Of a stretch of 64,000 nt of DNA, positions 7,985 through 17,547 are shown piece after piece. Source of the DNA: Kiritimatiellota bacterium (lineage in GTDB: Bacteria; Verrucomicrobiota; Lentisphaeria; Oligosphaerales; JAADHN01); contig JAADHN010000014.1 of NCBI GenBank assembly GCA_013151865.1, positions 1-64,000 of the forward strand. The letters are read 5' to 3'. The notes beneath the pieces were generated by a model. The model made no database searches, was not told the DNA's origin, and saw nothing but the letters and a program-made list of their open reading frames with translations. The translations under genes and the position numbers were made by a program. Position 1 is the first letter of the stretch. Each line of letters opens with the position of its first letter.

Positions 7985-9475
7985 ATGAACAAAGACTCCC
8001 TCAAACGGCTCGTTGGGCCAACTGTTCTGCTTCTGGTGTTCGTCCTTTCCGGGCTGAACACGGAGGGTCTCCTCCGGCAGTTCGGCTTCGACTCTCTTGC
8101 CCAGGTCAAGACGGTGTTCATGTACTCCGTCCAGATCGGCCTCTGGTTCTCCGCTGCCTTCTTCCTCAACCGGCTTGTGTCGGTATTCTTTTGGGACGGC
8201 GTGGTGGCCCGCACGGTGAAGGGGCAGATCCCCCGCCTGTTGAAAGACACCACGGCTCTCATTCTGTACGCCACGGCCGGCACCGGCGTCATGGCCTTCG
8301 TGTTCGACAAGTCGGTGGTGGGCGTTTGGGCCACCTCCGGAGTGGTGGGGATCGTTCTGGGGTTTGCGCTGCGCAACATGATTCTGGACCTTTTCACCGG
8401 CTTGGCGGTCAACTTGGACCAGCCCTACAAGCTTGGCGATTGGATCATGATCAACGAGAGTCTGGGCGAAGAGGGGAACCTCATCGGCCGCGTCGAAGAG
8501 ATCAACTGGCGGACCACGCGACTGCGGACTACGGACAACAACCTCCTGGTCGTCCCCAACAGCGTCCTCGGCCAAAAAGTGATCACCAACTTCATGCGAC
8601 CCGGCGAGCAAAGTCGTTTCGAACTCGATTTCGCCCTGGACTTTTCGGTCCCGACCGAGCGGGTCTTGCGTGTCATGACCGCCGCGGTCCGGGCCGTGGC
8701 CGGCTCCCCCGAGGGACCGCTCGTCGAGCCGCCTCCCAAAGTACGCGTGACGAGCATCAGCGAGCTGGGTGTTCAGTATCGCGTCCGCTATTGGATCGTT
8801 CCGCGAGAAGTCTCGCCGTCCAAGGCACGCCACACCGTGATCACCAGCATTCTCAAGCATTTGCACCAGGCCGGCATCACACTCGCGTACCCGAAGCAGG
8901 ACGCGTATTTTGCGCCCATGCCCAAACGGCAGCTCGAGACCGGCCCGGTCGAAGACCGGTGCAGTCTTCTTTCACGAGTCCCCTGGCTGGATGCCCTGGA
9001 TGAGGACGAACGTCGGGAGCTGGCCGGCGCCCTGATCGAACGCCGGTTCGCCGCTGGCGATACGTTGATGCGACAGGGTGAGAGCGGTGAGTCCATGTTC
9101 ATTGTGGTCGAAGGACTCGCCGAGGCGTTCGTGCACTCGGGCAAGCATGACCGTGAAGTCAAAGTCGGGCAATTGCTCCCCGGCGATTTCATCGGAGAAA
9201 TGTCTTTGCTGACCGGCGCGTCGCGTTCCGCCACAGTCCGGACTGCGACCGACCTCGTGGCGTACGAAGTGCGCAAAGAACACCTCGCCCCACTCCTCGA
9301 GGCGCGTCCCGAGCTGGCCGACGCAATCGGCAGCATTCTCGCAAGCCGGGCGGCACAGACCGACCGGGCCTTGGCGGCCCTTGATGTGCCGCCGGAGGAC
9401 GTTCCGAGTCAGACAGGCACACAGAGGATCGTCGCCGGGATCAAGACGTTCTTCAAGAGTGTGTTCGGGGATTGA
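7985..9475 (+). CDS. MscS-family channel with C-terminal cyclic-nucleotide-binding domain
   Basis: This 496-residue inner-membrane protein has at least three transmembrane segments in the first ~140 residues. Next comes the MscS pore/beta domain, recognisable by GVVGIVLGFALRNMILD and LGDWIMINE. The NSVLGQKVITNF segment leads into the alpha/beta domain to about residue 300. Residues ~340-440 form a cNMP-binding domain. Its phosphate-binding cassette reads GEMSLLTGASRSATVRT, which keeps the Glu and Arg normally used to hold cAMP/cGMP. MscS channels release solutes under membrane tension, and the added domain suggests ligand gating, as in the bacterial bCNG family. The gene is monocistronic by spacing. 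Confidence 0.9.
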   Translation: MNKDSLKRLVGPTVLLLVFVLSGLNTEGLLRQFGFDSLAQVKTVFMYSVQIGLWFSAAFFLNRLVSVFFWDGVVARTVKGQIPRLLKDTTALILYATAGTGVMAFVFDKSVVGVWATSGVVGIVLGFALRNMILDLFTGLAVNLDQPYKLGDWIMINESLGEEGNLIGRVEEINWRTTRLRTTDNNLLVVPNSVLGQKVITNFMRPGEQSRFELDFALDFSVPTERVLRVMTAAVRAVAGSPEGPLVEPPPKVRVTSISELGVQYRVRYWIVPREVSPSKARHTVITSILKHLHQAGITLAYPKQDAYFAPMPKRQLETGPVEDRCSLLSRVPWLDALDEDERRELAGALIERRFAAGDTLMRQGESGESMFIVVEGLAEAFVHSGKHDREVKVGQLLPGDFIGEMSLLTGASRSATVRTATDLVAYEVRKEHLAPLLEARPELADAIGSILASRAAQTDRALAALDVPPEDVPSQTGTQRIVAGIKTFFKSVFGD

Positions 9476-9561
9476 GCAGGATGATCGGGGCCCGATGATG
9501 ACGGCGTGCCGGGATCGTCGCCGGTTCTGCAGACGTACAGCCGAACGGGAGAGGAGAGACT

Positions 9562-11784
9562 ATGGAGAATGGAGCAGGTACCCGCTTTTCAGCCCGTGCC
9601 GGTCGCGTGCCGCAGTGTTCTAAAACAAGGAGCATGACGGTACTCGTATTGTTTGTCGTCTCGCTGACAGCCTCGGTTCAGACACCGGCGGCACCCCCGC
9701 TGCCGAGTATCGAGAACATCGTGGCCCGCAAGATCTCCCTGAGTTACACTGACCCAAAACGATGTCTGCTGATGCTTCAGACGTTCGGCTATGCCACCGG
9801 CGAGGCAGGAAAGCCCGTCGATCCGAAGCGGTTGCCGTACATCATCGAGTCCCCCTCCACCAAGAATTACGACCTCCCCAACGCCAAGAATCAGAAGTTC
9901 CCTCTTACCGAGACGGACCCGATCCATGAACTGGTGGTCTTTTTCGACCGCAACCGTCCCGAGCAGTTCGGGGCTGTGCAGGAGCGGATCCGGGAAACGA
10001 TCGACGTCCCCGCCCGTCAAATCATGATCGAGGCCATGGTGCTTGAGATCTCCTCGGGCGCCCTGGCGGACCTCGGGGTCCAATGGGACCTGGACCGCTC
10101 GACCCTGAAGTCGGATGCGAACTGGCTGAAAGAGCACACAACCGGCACACTCCGGGTCGGCAACGTCGTGCTCCCGGACGGCAATGCCATTGCCAACGCC
10201 ACGTTGGACGCGACTTTCTCGGATGTTTTCAAACACTTCGAGGTCCAGTTGCGCGCTCTGATCATTGCGAAGAAGGCCAAAGTACTTTCCCGTCCCAGCG
10301 TCCTCACCCTGGACAATCGCATGGCCTACATCAACGTCTCCGAAGAGATTCCGGTGGCCGAGAGCCGCTTTCTGGCGAACGGCAACGTGAGCCAAGTGAG
10401 CTTCAAGAAAGAGACCGCCGGAATCGAACTCACGGTCCGTCCCCGAGTGAACGTCTTCGGCACGGAAATCGGCATGCAGATCGCTGCCGCGGTCACGGCG
10501 GAAATCCCCGGGGAGGAAGAAATCGTCAAGGATTTCAACGGCAACGTGGTGGCCACTTCGCCCCGCATTTCCGTGCGGCGGGTCCAGACATACGCTCGAA
10601 TCGCCAACAATACGCCCTTCATCATTGGCGGTCTGATTGCCGCAGACGACAAGGAAGCCGCCCGAAAAGTCCCTGTGCTGGGCGACATCCCGCTGATCGG
10701 CGGCCTTTTCAGGACGCGCGCCACAGACCACGGCAAGCGTGAAGTCATCATTGTGATTACGCCGCACGTACTGCCGAACGAGCGAGCCATCGCCGGCGCC
10801 CTGCCGAAGGATGAAGATTCCTTTGACAACTTCGGGAATCAACTCTTCCGCAATGCGTACCGGATTCGATCCGAAGACGTTTTCGACTTGGCATTTCTGA
10901 CGGAGAATCGCGAAATCATTCGCTTTCAGCAGGTGGCCGACAAGATCGTGACAGACAATTACGCATTGGCCGCGGCTTACCCGATCAATCACTTTGCCGG
11001 CGGACGAATCCCTGGTGAAGACATTCTGGTTTGTCGGCAGATTTACGAGGTCATCAAGCGCAAGAAGCTCGACCGCGATCTCGACATCGAGCGAACGATC
11101 TACTTCGAACCGCGCAAAGATAAAGAAGCCGGTTTCGGCGTGGATTTTCTCGTCCGTCGTCTCAAGGCCCTGGCGGATCGCGACCCGGCTTTCCCGGTGT
11201 TGACGGAGACTCCCAGCCCGGTCCGCAAAGTTCTGGCCCCGCGAAATGCCGACCGCAACCCGACCGAGGCACTCGTGCTTACCTTCGAGCCGCACCGAGA
11301 GAGTGCTCAGGCCAGCGACCTGATGCGTGAACCCGTGCCCGAACTGAAAGTGGTGGAATGTCCTGACGAACAAACGTGGGGCAAAATGCTCTGGGAACTG
11401 AACCAACCGACAGCCGACGGCGCGGCGCGGTATACCATTATACTGCGGACGCCGGAGGACCTGACCCGCTTGAAACGCGCGATTCTGTTGAAGCGTACGG
11501 TGGCGCTCAATGCACGGGATCGGGAGTTGACCCTCAAGAACTTCTCTCTCGGACACATCCTGCAATTACCTACGGTCAAGCCGGACCAAGTCTTCCTCAT
11601 CGACGCCGAGGTGGCGCGTTATTTCTTCTACACGGAACAGTACTATCCGGCCGTCCAGAAGGTCTTGGAAAAGGCCATCCAAGCCTTTCAGAAGCTCTTG
11701 AAAGAACCGGCCTTCGCCAAGTATGCGCCTTCGGTTGCAGACGCCCACTCCGAGCCCCCGGTCGGGGAGGCCGAGGCAAAGTGA
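9562..11784 (+). CDS. Secretin (type II/III/IV pilus secretin superfamily) with large C-terminal extension
   Basis: The start ATG at 9562 follows a GAGGAG ribosome binding site. A signal peptide core (MTVLVLFVVSL) lies at residues 25-35. The secretin homology domain runs from about residue 152 (QIMIEAMVLEISSG) to 405. It includes the hallmark VPVLGDIPLIGGLFR (370-384) and the closing VIIVITPHVLP. This domain forms the outer-membrane gate for secreted protein or pilus fibres. The region before it (45-150) is short and lacks clear N1-N3 repeats. The last ~330 residues (411-740) form an extension of charged alpha/beta character that I do not recognise. Its stop overlaps the GTG start of the MurC fusion, so the two are translationally coupled. 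A gspA/gspB-like pair lies 6 kb away. Function as a secretin is likely; which apparatus it serves is unknown. Confidence 0.85.
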   Translation: MENGAGTRFSARAGRVPQCSKTRSMTVLVLFVVSLTASVQTPAAPPLPSIENIVARKISLSYTDPKRCLLMLQTFGYATGEAGKPVDPKRLPYIIESPSTKNYDLPNAKNQKFPLTETDPIHELVVFFDRNRPEQFGAVQERIRETIDVPARQIMIEAMVLEISSGALADLGVQWDLDRSTLKSDANWLKEHTTGTLRVGNVVLPDGNAIANATLDATFSDVFKHFEVQLRALIIAKKAKVLSRPSVLTLDNRMAYINVSEEIPVAESRFLANGNVSQVSFKKETAGIELTVRPRVNVFGTEIGMQIAAAVTAEIPGEEEIVKDFNGNVVATSPRISVRRVQTYARIANNTPFIIGGLIAADDKEAARKVPVLGDIPLIGGLFRTRATDHGKREVIIVITPHVLPNERAIAGALPKDEDSFDNFGNQLFRNAYRIRSEDVFDLAFLTENREIIRFQQVADKIVTDNYALAAAYPINHFAGGRIPGEDILVCRQIYEVIKRKKLDRDLDIERTIYFEPRKDKEAGFGVDFLVRRLKALADRDPAFPVLTETPSPVRKVLAPRNADRNPTEALVLTFEPHRESAQASDLMREPVPELKVVECPDEQTWGKMLWELNQPTADGAARYTIILRTPEDLTRLKRAILLKRTVALNARDRELTLKNFSLGHILQLPTVKPDQVFLIDAEVARYFFYTEQYYPAVQKVLEKAIQAFQKLLKEPAFAKYAPSVADAHSEPPVGEAEAK

Positions 11785-14723
11785 GTCCCGGCCCCACGTC
11801 GAGCGACGGGCGTTGGTCTGGAAAACATTCGGCGCGCCTCATGGGCCCTTCGCCGATCCGAGCTCTCCCCCCCGCTTGCATCGACCCCCAATCGCCCTCC
11901 CCCATCCGGTTGGATCTGCCCTGGAAACGGCCGCACTTCATCGGTATCGGCGGCATGGGAATGTCCGGCTTGGCGCTCATTTGCCTGGACGCCGGGGTCT
12001 CCGTCACCGGTTCCGACCCCGCCGACTCGTGGACGGTTCGCCGGTTGCGGATTCGGGGCGCAGCAATCGCGGCCCGTCACGAGGCCGCCAACATCGGCGA
12101 CGCCGACCTCGTGGTCTTTTCCAGCGCAGTCTCGCCTGACAACCCGGAACTCGTGGCCGCGCGGCGGCGCCGGATCCGCTGTGTTTCCCGCGGCGAATTC
12201 CTGGTGGCGATAGCCGAGCTGTACCCATGCGTTGTGGCGGTAGGCGGCTCCCACGGCAAGACGACGACAACCGCCATGCTCGCCCATATTCTGCGTCGAA
12301 CAGGACGACGCCCGGGTTTCCTGGTCGGGGGCGAAGTCCGAGATCGGGATGCCCCGGCACGCATCGGTTCGGGGACAATCTTCGTGACCGAGGTCGACGA
12401 GAGCGACGGCTCTCAAGCGCTCTTGAATTCGTCCATTGCGGTCGTGCTCAACATCGACGACGACCACAGTTGGGCTTTGGGCGGCCCCCGGGCGCTGGAA
12501 GAGTGTTTCCAAGAATTCGCCGCGCGGGGACGCGAGCTGGTGGTTTTGCGAACTCCGCAAACCGAACGCCTCTGCCGACGTCATCCGGCCGCCCACCTTG
12601 TCGAGGCACACGCAGTCCGGGCCCTGCCCGAACTGCCGGTCCCCGGAACGCACAACCGCCTGAACGCGGCGATTGCCGTCCACGTGGCAGTGCGGCTTGG
12701 GGTCTCGGCAGACGAAGCACAAGCTGCTCTGGGCAGTTTCCCGGGTGTCCTCCGCCGCCTGACCGAGCGGTTTTGCACTCCCGACGGCACCGTGACGGTC
12801 ATCGAGGATTATGCTCACCACCCTACGGAACTCGCAGCCGCTCTTGTCGCTATTCGCCGAACTCATCCCGACAAGCGGTTGGTCGTGGTTTTTCAACCGC
12901 ATCGATTCGAGCGGGCCCGCCGGTACGCAGCCCGTTTTGCCGCGTGCTTGGAAGAAAACGCGGACGCGGCAGCCGTACTCCCCACTTTTGCCGCCTGGAA
13001 GCCAGGCCCGGGCGGTGACCCCGCCGAGGCGCTGGCAAACGAGATTCGACGGATTCCGGCCCGCTTCATGCCGGTCCCGAGTCGCAACCTGCTCCGTCAA
13101 CTGACCGCATGGATGTCCGAAAAAAGGACGACGGGGACAGCCCCGGAGCGCCCCCGCTGGGTCATCGCGTTTATCGGGGCGGGCGATATTCGAAAACACA
13201 TTCCGGGCGTCGTTGACTTTCTCGTAACCCGGTGCAAGAGTGAATTGGCGGAACGCCTGCGAGGCGCCGGGGCCGACTTGATCGTTCGCCTGGATCGCCC
13301 CTGGCGCGATTTGACTGCGTATGGTGTCGGTTCGGCCTGTCCCGTGGTCTTGGAACCGAGAACAAGGGCCGCCCGGACCCGAGCCGAGGCCATTGTCCGC
13401 GGAGCGGGGTTCGCAACGCATGTTCTGGCCGCGGGCGCTCCGACCCGCTTGGTGGGGACCGACCGCGAAACACTCGTGGCCGTGCTCTTCCCCCGCCCCG
13501 CCACCGAGCAGACAATCGGCGCGACCGATACGGTCCCGTCCGCGCCAATGTTCGAAGCGGTGGGGGACCTCCCGGCCGAACATTTCACGGCTCGAGTCGA
13601 TTGTGCAATCATCGAGTCCGGCGGCTGCCGTCTCGATCCGCGTCACCCGAACCGCATTCTGTCCCGCCCGGATGCGCGGGAATCGGATTTTGTGACTGTG
13701 TTGCTGACTGTGCGCCGCCGCGTGTACGATTCAATGGGGGTTCGCTTGATGCCTGCCTGTCGATTTGTCAACCAAGAGAGTGCACAACTCGTGACGTCCG
13801 AACCTGCCGCTGCACACATTGCCGTGCTGTCGGGCGGTCCCCCGGAATGCACCGAGCGAGAGACCTCGCTGACTTCCGGAGCGGCGGTGGCCGCGGGCCT
13901 GCGGGAAGCAGGGTATCGGGTCACGGAGATAGAAGTCGCCGCGGCGACTCTTCCCCCGATCCCCCACGGAACGGACGCGGTCTTCCCCGCCCTGCACGGT
14001 TACTTCGGGGAGGACGGCGGCATCCAGGAACTGCTCGACGAACGGGGCGTCCCGTACGTGGGGAGCGGTGCAACGGCCAGTCGCCTTATGATGGACAAGA
14101 CAGCCTCCAAAGCGGCTGTGCGCGCCGCCGGCGTGCCGGTCCCCGCGGCGGTACGCCTGTCCGGTCCCGGGGCGCCGTTGCCGGCAAAGCTCGGTTTTCC
14201 GCTCATCGTCAAGCCGAATGGTCAAGGGTCGTCGGTGGCAGTCACGCGACTGTACTCGGCTGAAGACGGCTGGCAAGAGGCCGTATCCGTCGCATTCGCC
14301 GTCAGTGAAGACGTCATTGCGGAGCAATACATCGAAGGCACCGAGATCACGGTCGGACTCTTGGATGGACGTCCCCTTCCGGTAATCGAAATCATCCCTC
14401 CTGGCGGCCGCATCTTCGATAAAGACGCCAAGTACGCTCACACCCATGGACACACTCAGTATCTCTGCCCGCCGCGGCATGTCTCGCCGGCCGTCTGTGA
14501 GCGAGCGCGGGAACTGGCCCTGACCGCCTGGAACGTTTTGAAGGCCCGGGACATGCTGCGCGTGGACTTCATCGTAGACGCAGATGGGACCCCGTGGTTT
14601 CTCGAGGCCAACAGCATCCCGGGTTTCACTGCAACCAGTCTGCTGCCCATGGCCGCCAAGCACGTGGGCATCAGCTTCGCCGAACTCTGCGGCAGACTGG
14701 TGCGGGCTCATCTGTCGGGCTGA
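11781..14723 (+). CDS. murC: MurC - MurB-like remnant - D-Ala-D-Ala ligase fusion
   Basis: This 980-residue protein combines cytoplasmic peptidoglycan steps. Residues ~49-480 are MurC (UDP-MurNAc:L-Ala ligase), with an IGIGGMGMSGLA nucleotide motif, the ATP loop GGSHGKTTTT near residue 155, and HPTELAAAL in the Mur-ligase C-domain. Residues ~678-980 are Ddl (D-Ala:D-Ala ligase), an ATP-grasp enzyme with ALHGYFGEDG, MMDKTASKAA and FLEANSIPGFT. Between them, ~493-663 looks like a shrunken MurB. It keeps a DLTAYGVGSA / VVLEPRT start and a GVRLMPACRFV end. The FAD-binding GGGSN signature and the central catalytic part are gone. MurC-Ddl fusion is known in chlamydiae. The GTG at 11781 has GGAGG upstream and overlaps the secretin stop (GTGA). 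An ATG at 11841 is an alternative. Confidence 0.88.
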   Translation: MSPGPTSSDGRWSGKHSARLMGPSPIRALPPACIDPQSPSPIRLDLPWKRPHFIGIGGMGMSGLALICLDAGVSVTGSDPADSWTVRRLRIRGAAIAARHEAANIGDADLVVFSSAVSPDNPELVAARRRRIRCVSRGEFLVAIAELYPCVVAVGGSHGKTTTTAMLAHILRRTGRRPGFLVGGEVRDRDAPARIGSGTIFVTEVDESDGSQALLNSSIAVVLNIDDDHSWALGGPRALEECFQEFAARGRELVVLRTPQTERLCRRHPAAHLVEAHAVRALPELPVPGTHNRLNAAIAVHVAVRLGVSADEAQAALGSFPGVLRRLTERFCTPDGTVTVIEDYAHHPTELAAALVAIRRTHPDKRLVVVFQPHRFERARRYAARFAACLEENADAAAVLPTFAAWKPGPGGDPAEALANEIRRIPARFMPVPSRNLLRQLTAWMSEKRTTGTAPERPRWVIAFIGAGDIRKHIPGVVDFLVTRCKSELAERLRGAGADLIVRLDRPWRDLTAYGVGSACPVVLEPRTRAARTRAEAIVRGAGFATHVLAAGAPTRLVGTDRETLVAVLFPRPATEQTIGATDTVPSAPMFEAVGDLPAEHFTARVDCAIIESGGCRLDPRHPNRILSRPDARESDFVTVLLTVRRRVYDSMGVRLMPACRFVNQESAQLVTSEPAAAHIAVLSGGPPECTERETSLTSGAAVAAGLREAGYRVTEIEVAAATLPPIPHGTDAVFPALHGYFGEDGGIQELLDERGVPYVGSGATASRLMMDKTASKAAVRAAGVPVPAAVRLSGPGAPLPAKLGFPLIVKPNGQGSSVAVTRLYSAEDGWQEAVSVAFAVSEDVIAEQYIEGTEITVGLLDGRPLPVIEIIPPGGRIFDKDAKYAHTHGHTQYLCPPRHVSPAVCERARELALTAWNVLKARDMLRVDFIVDADGTPWFLEANSIPGFTATSLLPMAAKHVGISFAELCGRLVRAHLSG

Positions 14724-14815
14724 TTTCGCGAAAACCCGTGCCCCACACCACACCGGGCCGAAGAACTCCCGGCGAACCACCGGATGCGTCAATCGAGGAC
14801 TTCCGAGGCTACCGG

Positions 14816-16888
14816 TCATTCGCGCCCGGACAGCTCCACGAAAAAAACACTGAAAAGAGGCATGTCGAGCGTCAGGTTGCCGGCGCCCTGGGCGTCGAAA
14901 CGTACAGAAAGGGTTTCGGGGGGGGGCAAACCCGCAGCCTTGGTGAGTCTGTCGAGCAGAGTCCCCACGCGCTTTTCCCTGTCGGAGCCGAGCCGCCCCT
15001 CGACCCACTTCAACAATTCCGTGCGAGTGACCTGCGGTCTCTCCCATGCCACCCAATCATCATAGGCGTTGCCGAGGCTCGGAGTCACGCGTGAAACCTG
15101 CACCCGGACAAGATTACCGGCGAACCCGGGAACAGTGAAGCGAAACCCCACGCGTGTGCTGAACGTAACGCGAGGGTCCTCCACATAGTTGCCGACGATG
15201 ACGCCAAGGCACGAGCGATCTGCATCCCAGGCGGCCAGTGCGACAATCGGCTCATTGCTCGATTCGGCGGCCACGCGCGCCCCTCTCAGCCGGTCCAGAA
15301 ACTCGAACACATGAAACGGCGCTTTGGGAAACCCCGGGGCGGTGAACAGGCCGAGACCAGAGCGGAAGACCATCCGGCTTCTCCCATGCAGGGAATCGCC
15401 GATGCAAGACGTAAACGCCTTATCGATCCCCAATCGGTCCATTGCGAGGAGCCCCTTAAGAATGAACGGGGCCCGGTAGCTGTCGTCCAACCAAGGATTG
15501 GAGAGTCTATTGCAGGACCATTCGGTGATCATCCGCGGCAGTTTTCCGAGTTTCGGAAAGGGCTTGAGTTTGTCGTCGACCTGACGAACGCTCCGCTGAA
15601 TGTCCGAGAACACCGGGACCCCCACGCCGCCGCAGTAGATGTGCCAAGAAAAGAAGTCGATCCGCGTCCCGGTCCGCCCCGTGACCGCGTTACGGCCGTC
15701 GGCGCAGTGTTCAGCCAAACGCTCGACCCAGTCGCTCCCCCTGCTTCCGGGGCCGCCAATTCGGACCTGGGGACAGGCCCGGACCGCACCAGCCACCGTA
15801 TAATCGTACAAGGCCAAGTAGGTATTGATCGAACCGGTATCGTCCACGACGCCGTCCGTCTCGTTCCGGACCTCGAAATACCAGGAACGGACTTCCTCGA
15901 GTCCGTACTTGTCGACGCAATGTCGGACCAGTTCTTCGGTCAAGGCCCGCCGGCTCTGAAGGTCGGGACGGGAGTTATCGCCGGGCCGTCCCTGTCCCTC
16001 CCGTGCAATCGAGGCCGGGGCGCCCTCCAGCACCACCATCGGCCTCATATGGAGCTTCAACAGCGGCTCGAGACCGGCGTCGAACCGGCCCCAATCATAA
16101 ACCGAAGCGCCGCGCTCGTCACGGGACACCTTCGTGGCGGCCAGGCATTCATGGAAGCGCACCAGCCTGAAGCCGGTATGGGCCAGCCGAGAGAAGGTTC
16201 GACTGTGCCGGGGGACAAGCGCATCATTCAAAGGGCCATTGTCGATACATCGCCAAAGCTGTGGGAGCGCTCCCGCCGAACGCGTTGAATCGACACGTAC
16301 GGTTGCGAACTCCGCACGGAAGGGGCGCGGCTCGGGAGCGTACGGATCGGGCCGTACGACGACCTGGATGTCGTCGAACCACGCGCGACCGCGGCACCCA
16401 CGTCCGTATTCGAGTCGAACTTGAAACGCCCGAACGCACGCCGGGAGGACAAACTCCCGACTGAAGCGACTCCACGGGTGGGTCCCCGCAATGAGACCGA
16501 TGTCCACGTAGCCGATGGCGGTCCGACCCCGGTCCAACTGCGCCACAGTGAGACTCGCGGCGTCCCACGGGCGCTCCCCGCGCGACAAGCTTTCGGTCCG
16601 GATCCACCCGGACACGGAAATGAGTCCGCCGGGGTTGTCCAAAACCGGTGAACCGACGCAGACTCGACCGTTGAGCAAGAGACTGTGCTTTCCCGTATGC
16701 GCGCCCCCTGTCACGACGCGGCCGTTTTCGGGCTGCCCCCACAACGTTTTCCAGGCGCGTCTTCCAGAACGGGCCGGGGTCTCGAATCCGGGGTTTTTCA
16801 AGAGAAAACGGGGCTCGCCCCCACGCAGAGAAACGACGCCGCACACAGCCAGCAGACTCCCGAGCCGCACCGGAATTCCCAGAATCAC
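14816..16888 (-). CDS. GH39-like secreted glycoside hydrolase with N-terminal carbohydrate-binding-like module
   Basis: The best start is a GTG at 16888 with GGGGAGAG five bases upstream. It gives a 690-residue protein beginning with a signal peptide (VRLGSLLAVCGVVSL). The longer ATG start at 16990 would bury the signal. Residues ~30-200 resemble a beta-sandwich carbohydrate-binding module, with a LLKNPGFETP start and WFDDIQVV near its end. The TIM barrel carries WYFEVRNETD with Glu 343 as candidate acid/base and MITEWSCN with Glu 456 as candidate nucleophile. Their 113-residue spacing is close to that of GH39 beta-xylosidases. The usual Asn-Glu-Pro is Asn-Glu-Thr here. Substrate is unknown; xylosidic, iduronic or other uronic linkages are possible. 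It is convergent with the MurC fusion and transcribed alone. Confidence 0.75.
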   Translation of the reverse strand: MILGIPVRLGSLLAVCGVVSLRGGEPRFLLKNPGFETPARSGRRAWKTLWGQPENGRVVTGGAHTGKHSLLLNGRVCVGSPVLDNPGGLISVSGWIRTESLSRGERPWDAASLTVAQLDRGRTAIGYVDIGLIAGTHPWSRFSREFVLPACVRAFQVRLEYGRGCRGRAWFDDIQVVVRPDPYAPEPRPFRAEFATVRVDSTRSAGALPQLWRCIDNGPLNDALVPRHSRTFSRLAHTGFRLVRFHECLAATKVSRDERGASVYDWGRFDAGLEPLLKLHMRPMVVLEGAPASIAREGQGRPGDNSRPDLQSRRALTEELVRHCVDKYGLEEVRSWYFEVRNETDGVVDDTGSINTYLALYDYTVAGAVRACPQVRIGGPGSRGSDWVERLAEHCADGRNAVTGRTGTRIDFFSWHIYCGGVGVPVFSDIQRSVRQVDDKLKPFPKLGKLPRMITEWSCNRLSNPWLDDSYRAPFILKGLLAMDRLGIDKAFTSCIGDSLHGRSRMVFRSGLGLFTAPGFPKAPFHVFEFLDRLRGARVAAESSNEPIVALAAWDADRSCLGVIVGNYVEDPRVTFSTRVGFRFTVPGFAGNLVRVQVSRVTPSLGNAYDDWVAWERPQVTRTELLKWVEGRLGSDREKRVGTLLDRLTKAAGLPPPETLSVRFDAQGAGNLTLDMPLFSVFFVELSGRE

Positions 16889-17547
16889 TTTTCTCTCCCC
16901 GGTCCACGGACCAGCATCGCCGGACTCAAACTCGTGACGGCCTCGACATACTGCCAAGTCGGGCCACGAGGATAGCCGATCATCCGGCAATGATCCGGAA
17001 TACTGGAGTCCTCACCATCACCGGAGCAATCCTGAACCTGTCTGCGCGCCTCGGGAATGCACATCTTGCCCGCCCCGTACGTGATCAATCGATGACCGAT
17101 TCACTGCCCCGTCACGGATTCACGGCAGGGCCCGACAGGCAGTCCCGGCCCGCACTCCGGCAAAGTCGGCAACAAGCGCTGTACGCGCAATCCCGTCGTC
17201 CGAGCCCCGTTGCGATCATACCCGGGGGGAATGGGATGCTGCTCGTTACCGTACGGCCCGGATGCTCGGCTTCAAGCGATCACGCTCTCACGCGCCGTCT
17301 TTCATGTGGCTTGATTCCGGCATAAGACCTGCTTACAGTACTGGATTAAGCGTGTTCCCCCGGAACATGGCAACCGTCGCAACCGAGCGGTTGCCATGCC
17401 GGGCCGGTACGTCCGTGCTTTTGGGCCGGGCCGCTGATCGCACCGACAACGAGTGCGTCCCAGGATTGCGAGAACGAGTTGGCAGGACCTGCGAGTTCGT
17501 TTGCACGACAGTTCATTTTGAAACGATCTGCAGCCGGGAAGGGTAAT
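16889..17547. other. Divergent intergenic region between the GH39-like gene and gspA
   Basis: About 660 bases with no supportable gene. It must contain promoters for both flanking genes. The one clear structure is the 33-base inverted repeat at 17366-17398, listed separately. Confidence 0.45.
17366..17398. repeat. Perfect 11-bp inverted repeat
   Basis: The arm catggcaaccg (17366-17376) is matched exactly by cggttgccatg (17388-17398) around an 11-base spacer. The spacer holds a second gcaaccg, so the right arm can pair with either of two left arms, giving two mutually exclusive hairpins. It lies 150 bases before the gspA-like start. It could be an operator or an RNA switch; there is no T run, so a simple terminator is unlikely. 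Confidence 0.6.

Noticed and set aside
9589-11565. 658-codon open frame antisense to the secretin
   Set aside because: It is the mirror of a recognisable gene in GC-rich DNA, with no ribosome binding site or family match. The same applies to long antisense frames over the MurC fusion (11688-13646), GH78 (27940-29613), infB (39764-41719), the HyuA fusion (47316-49037) and the GH-like gene (57700-59733).
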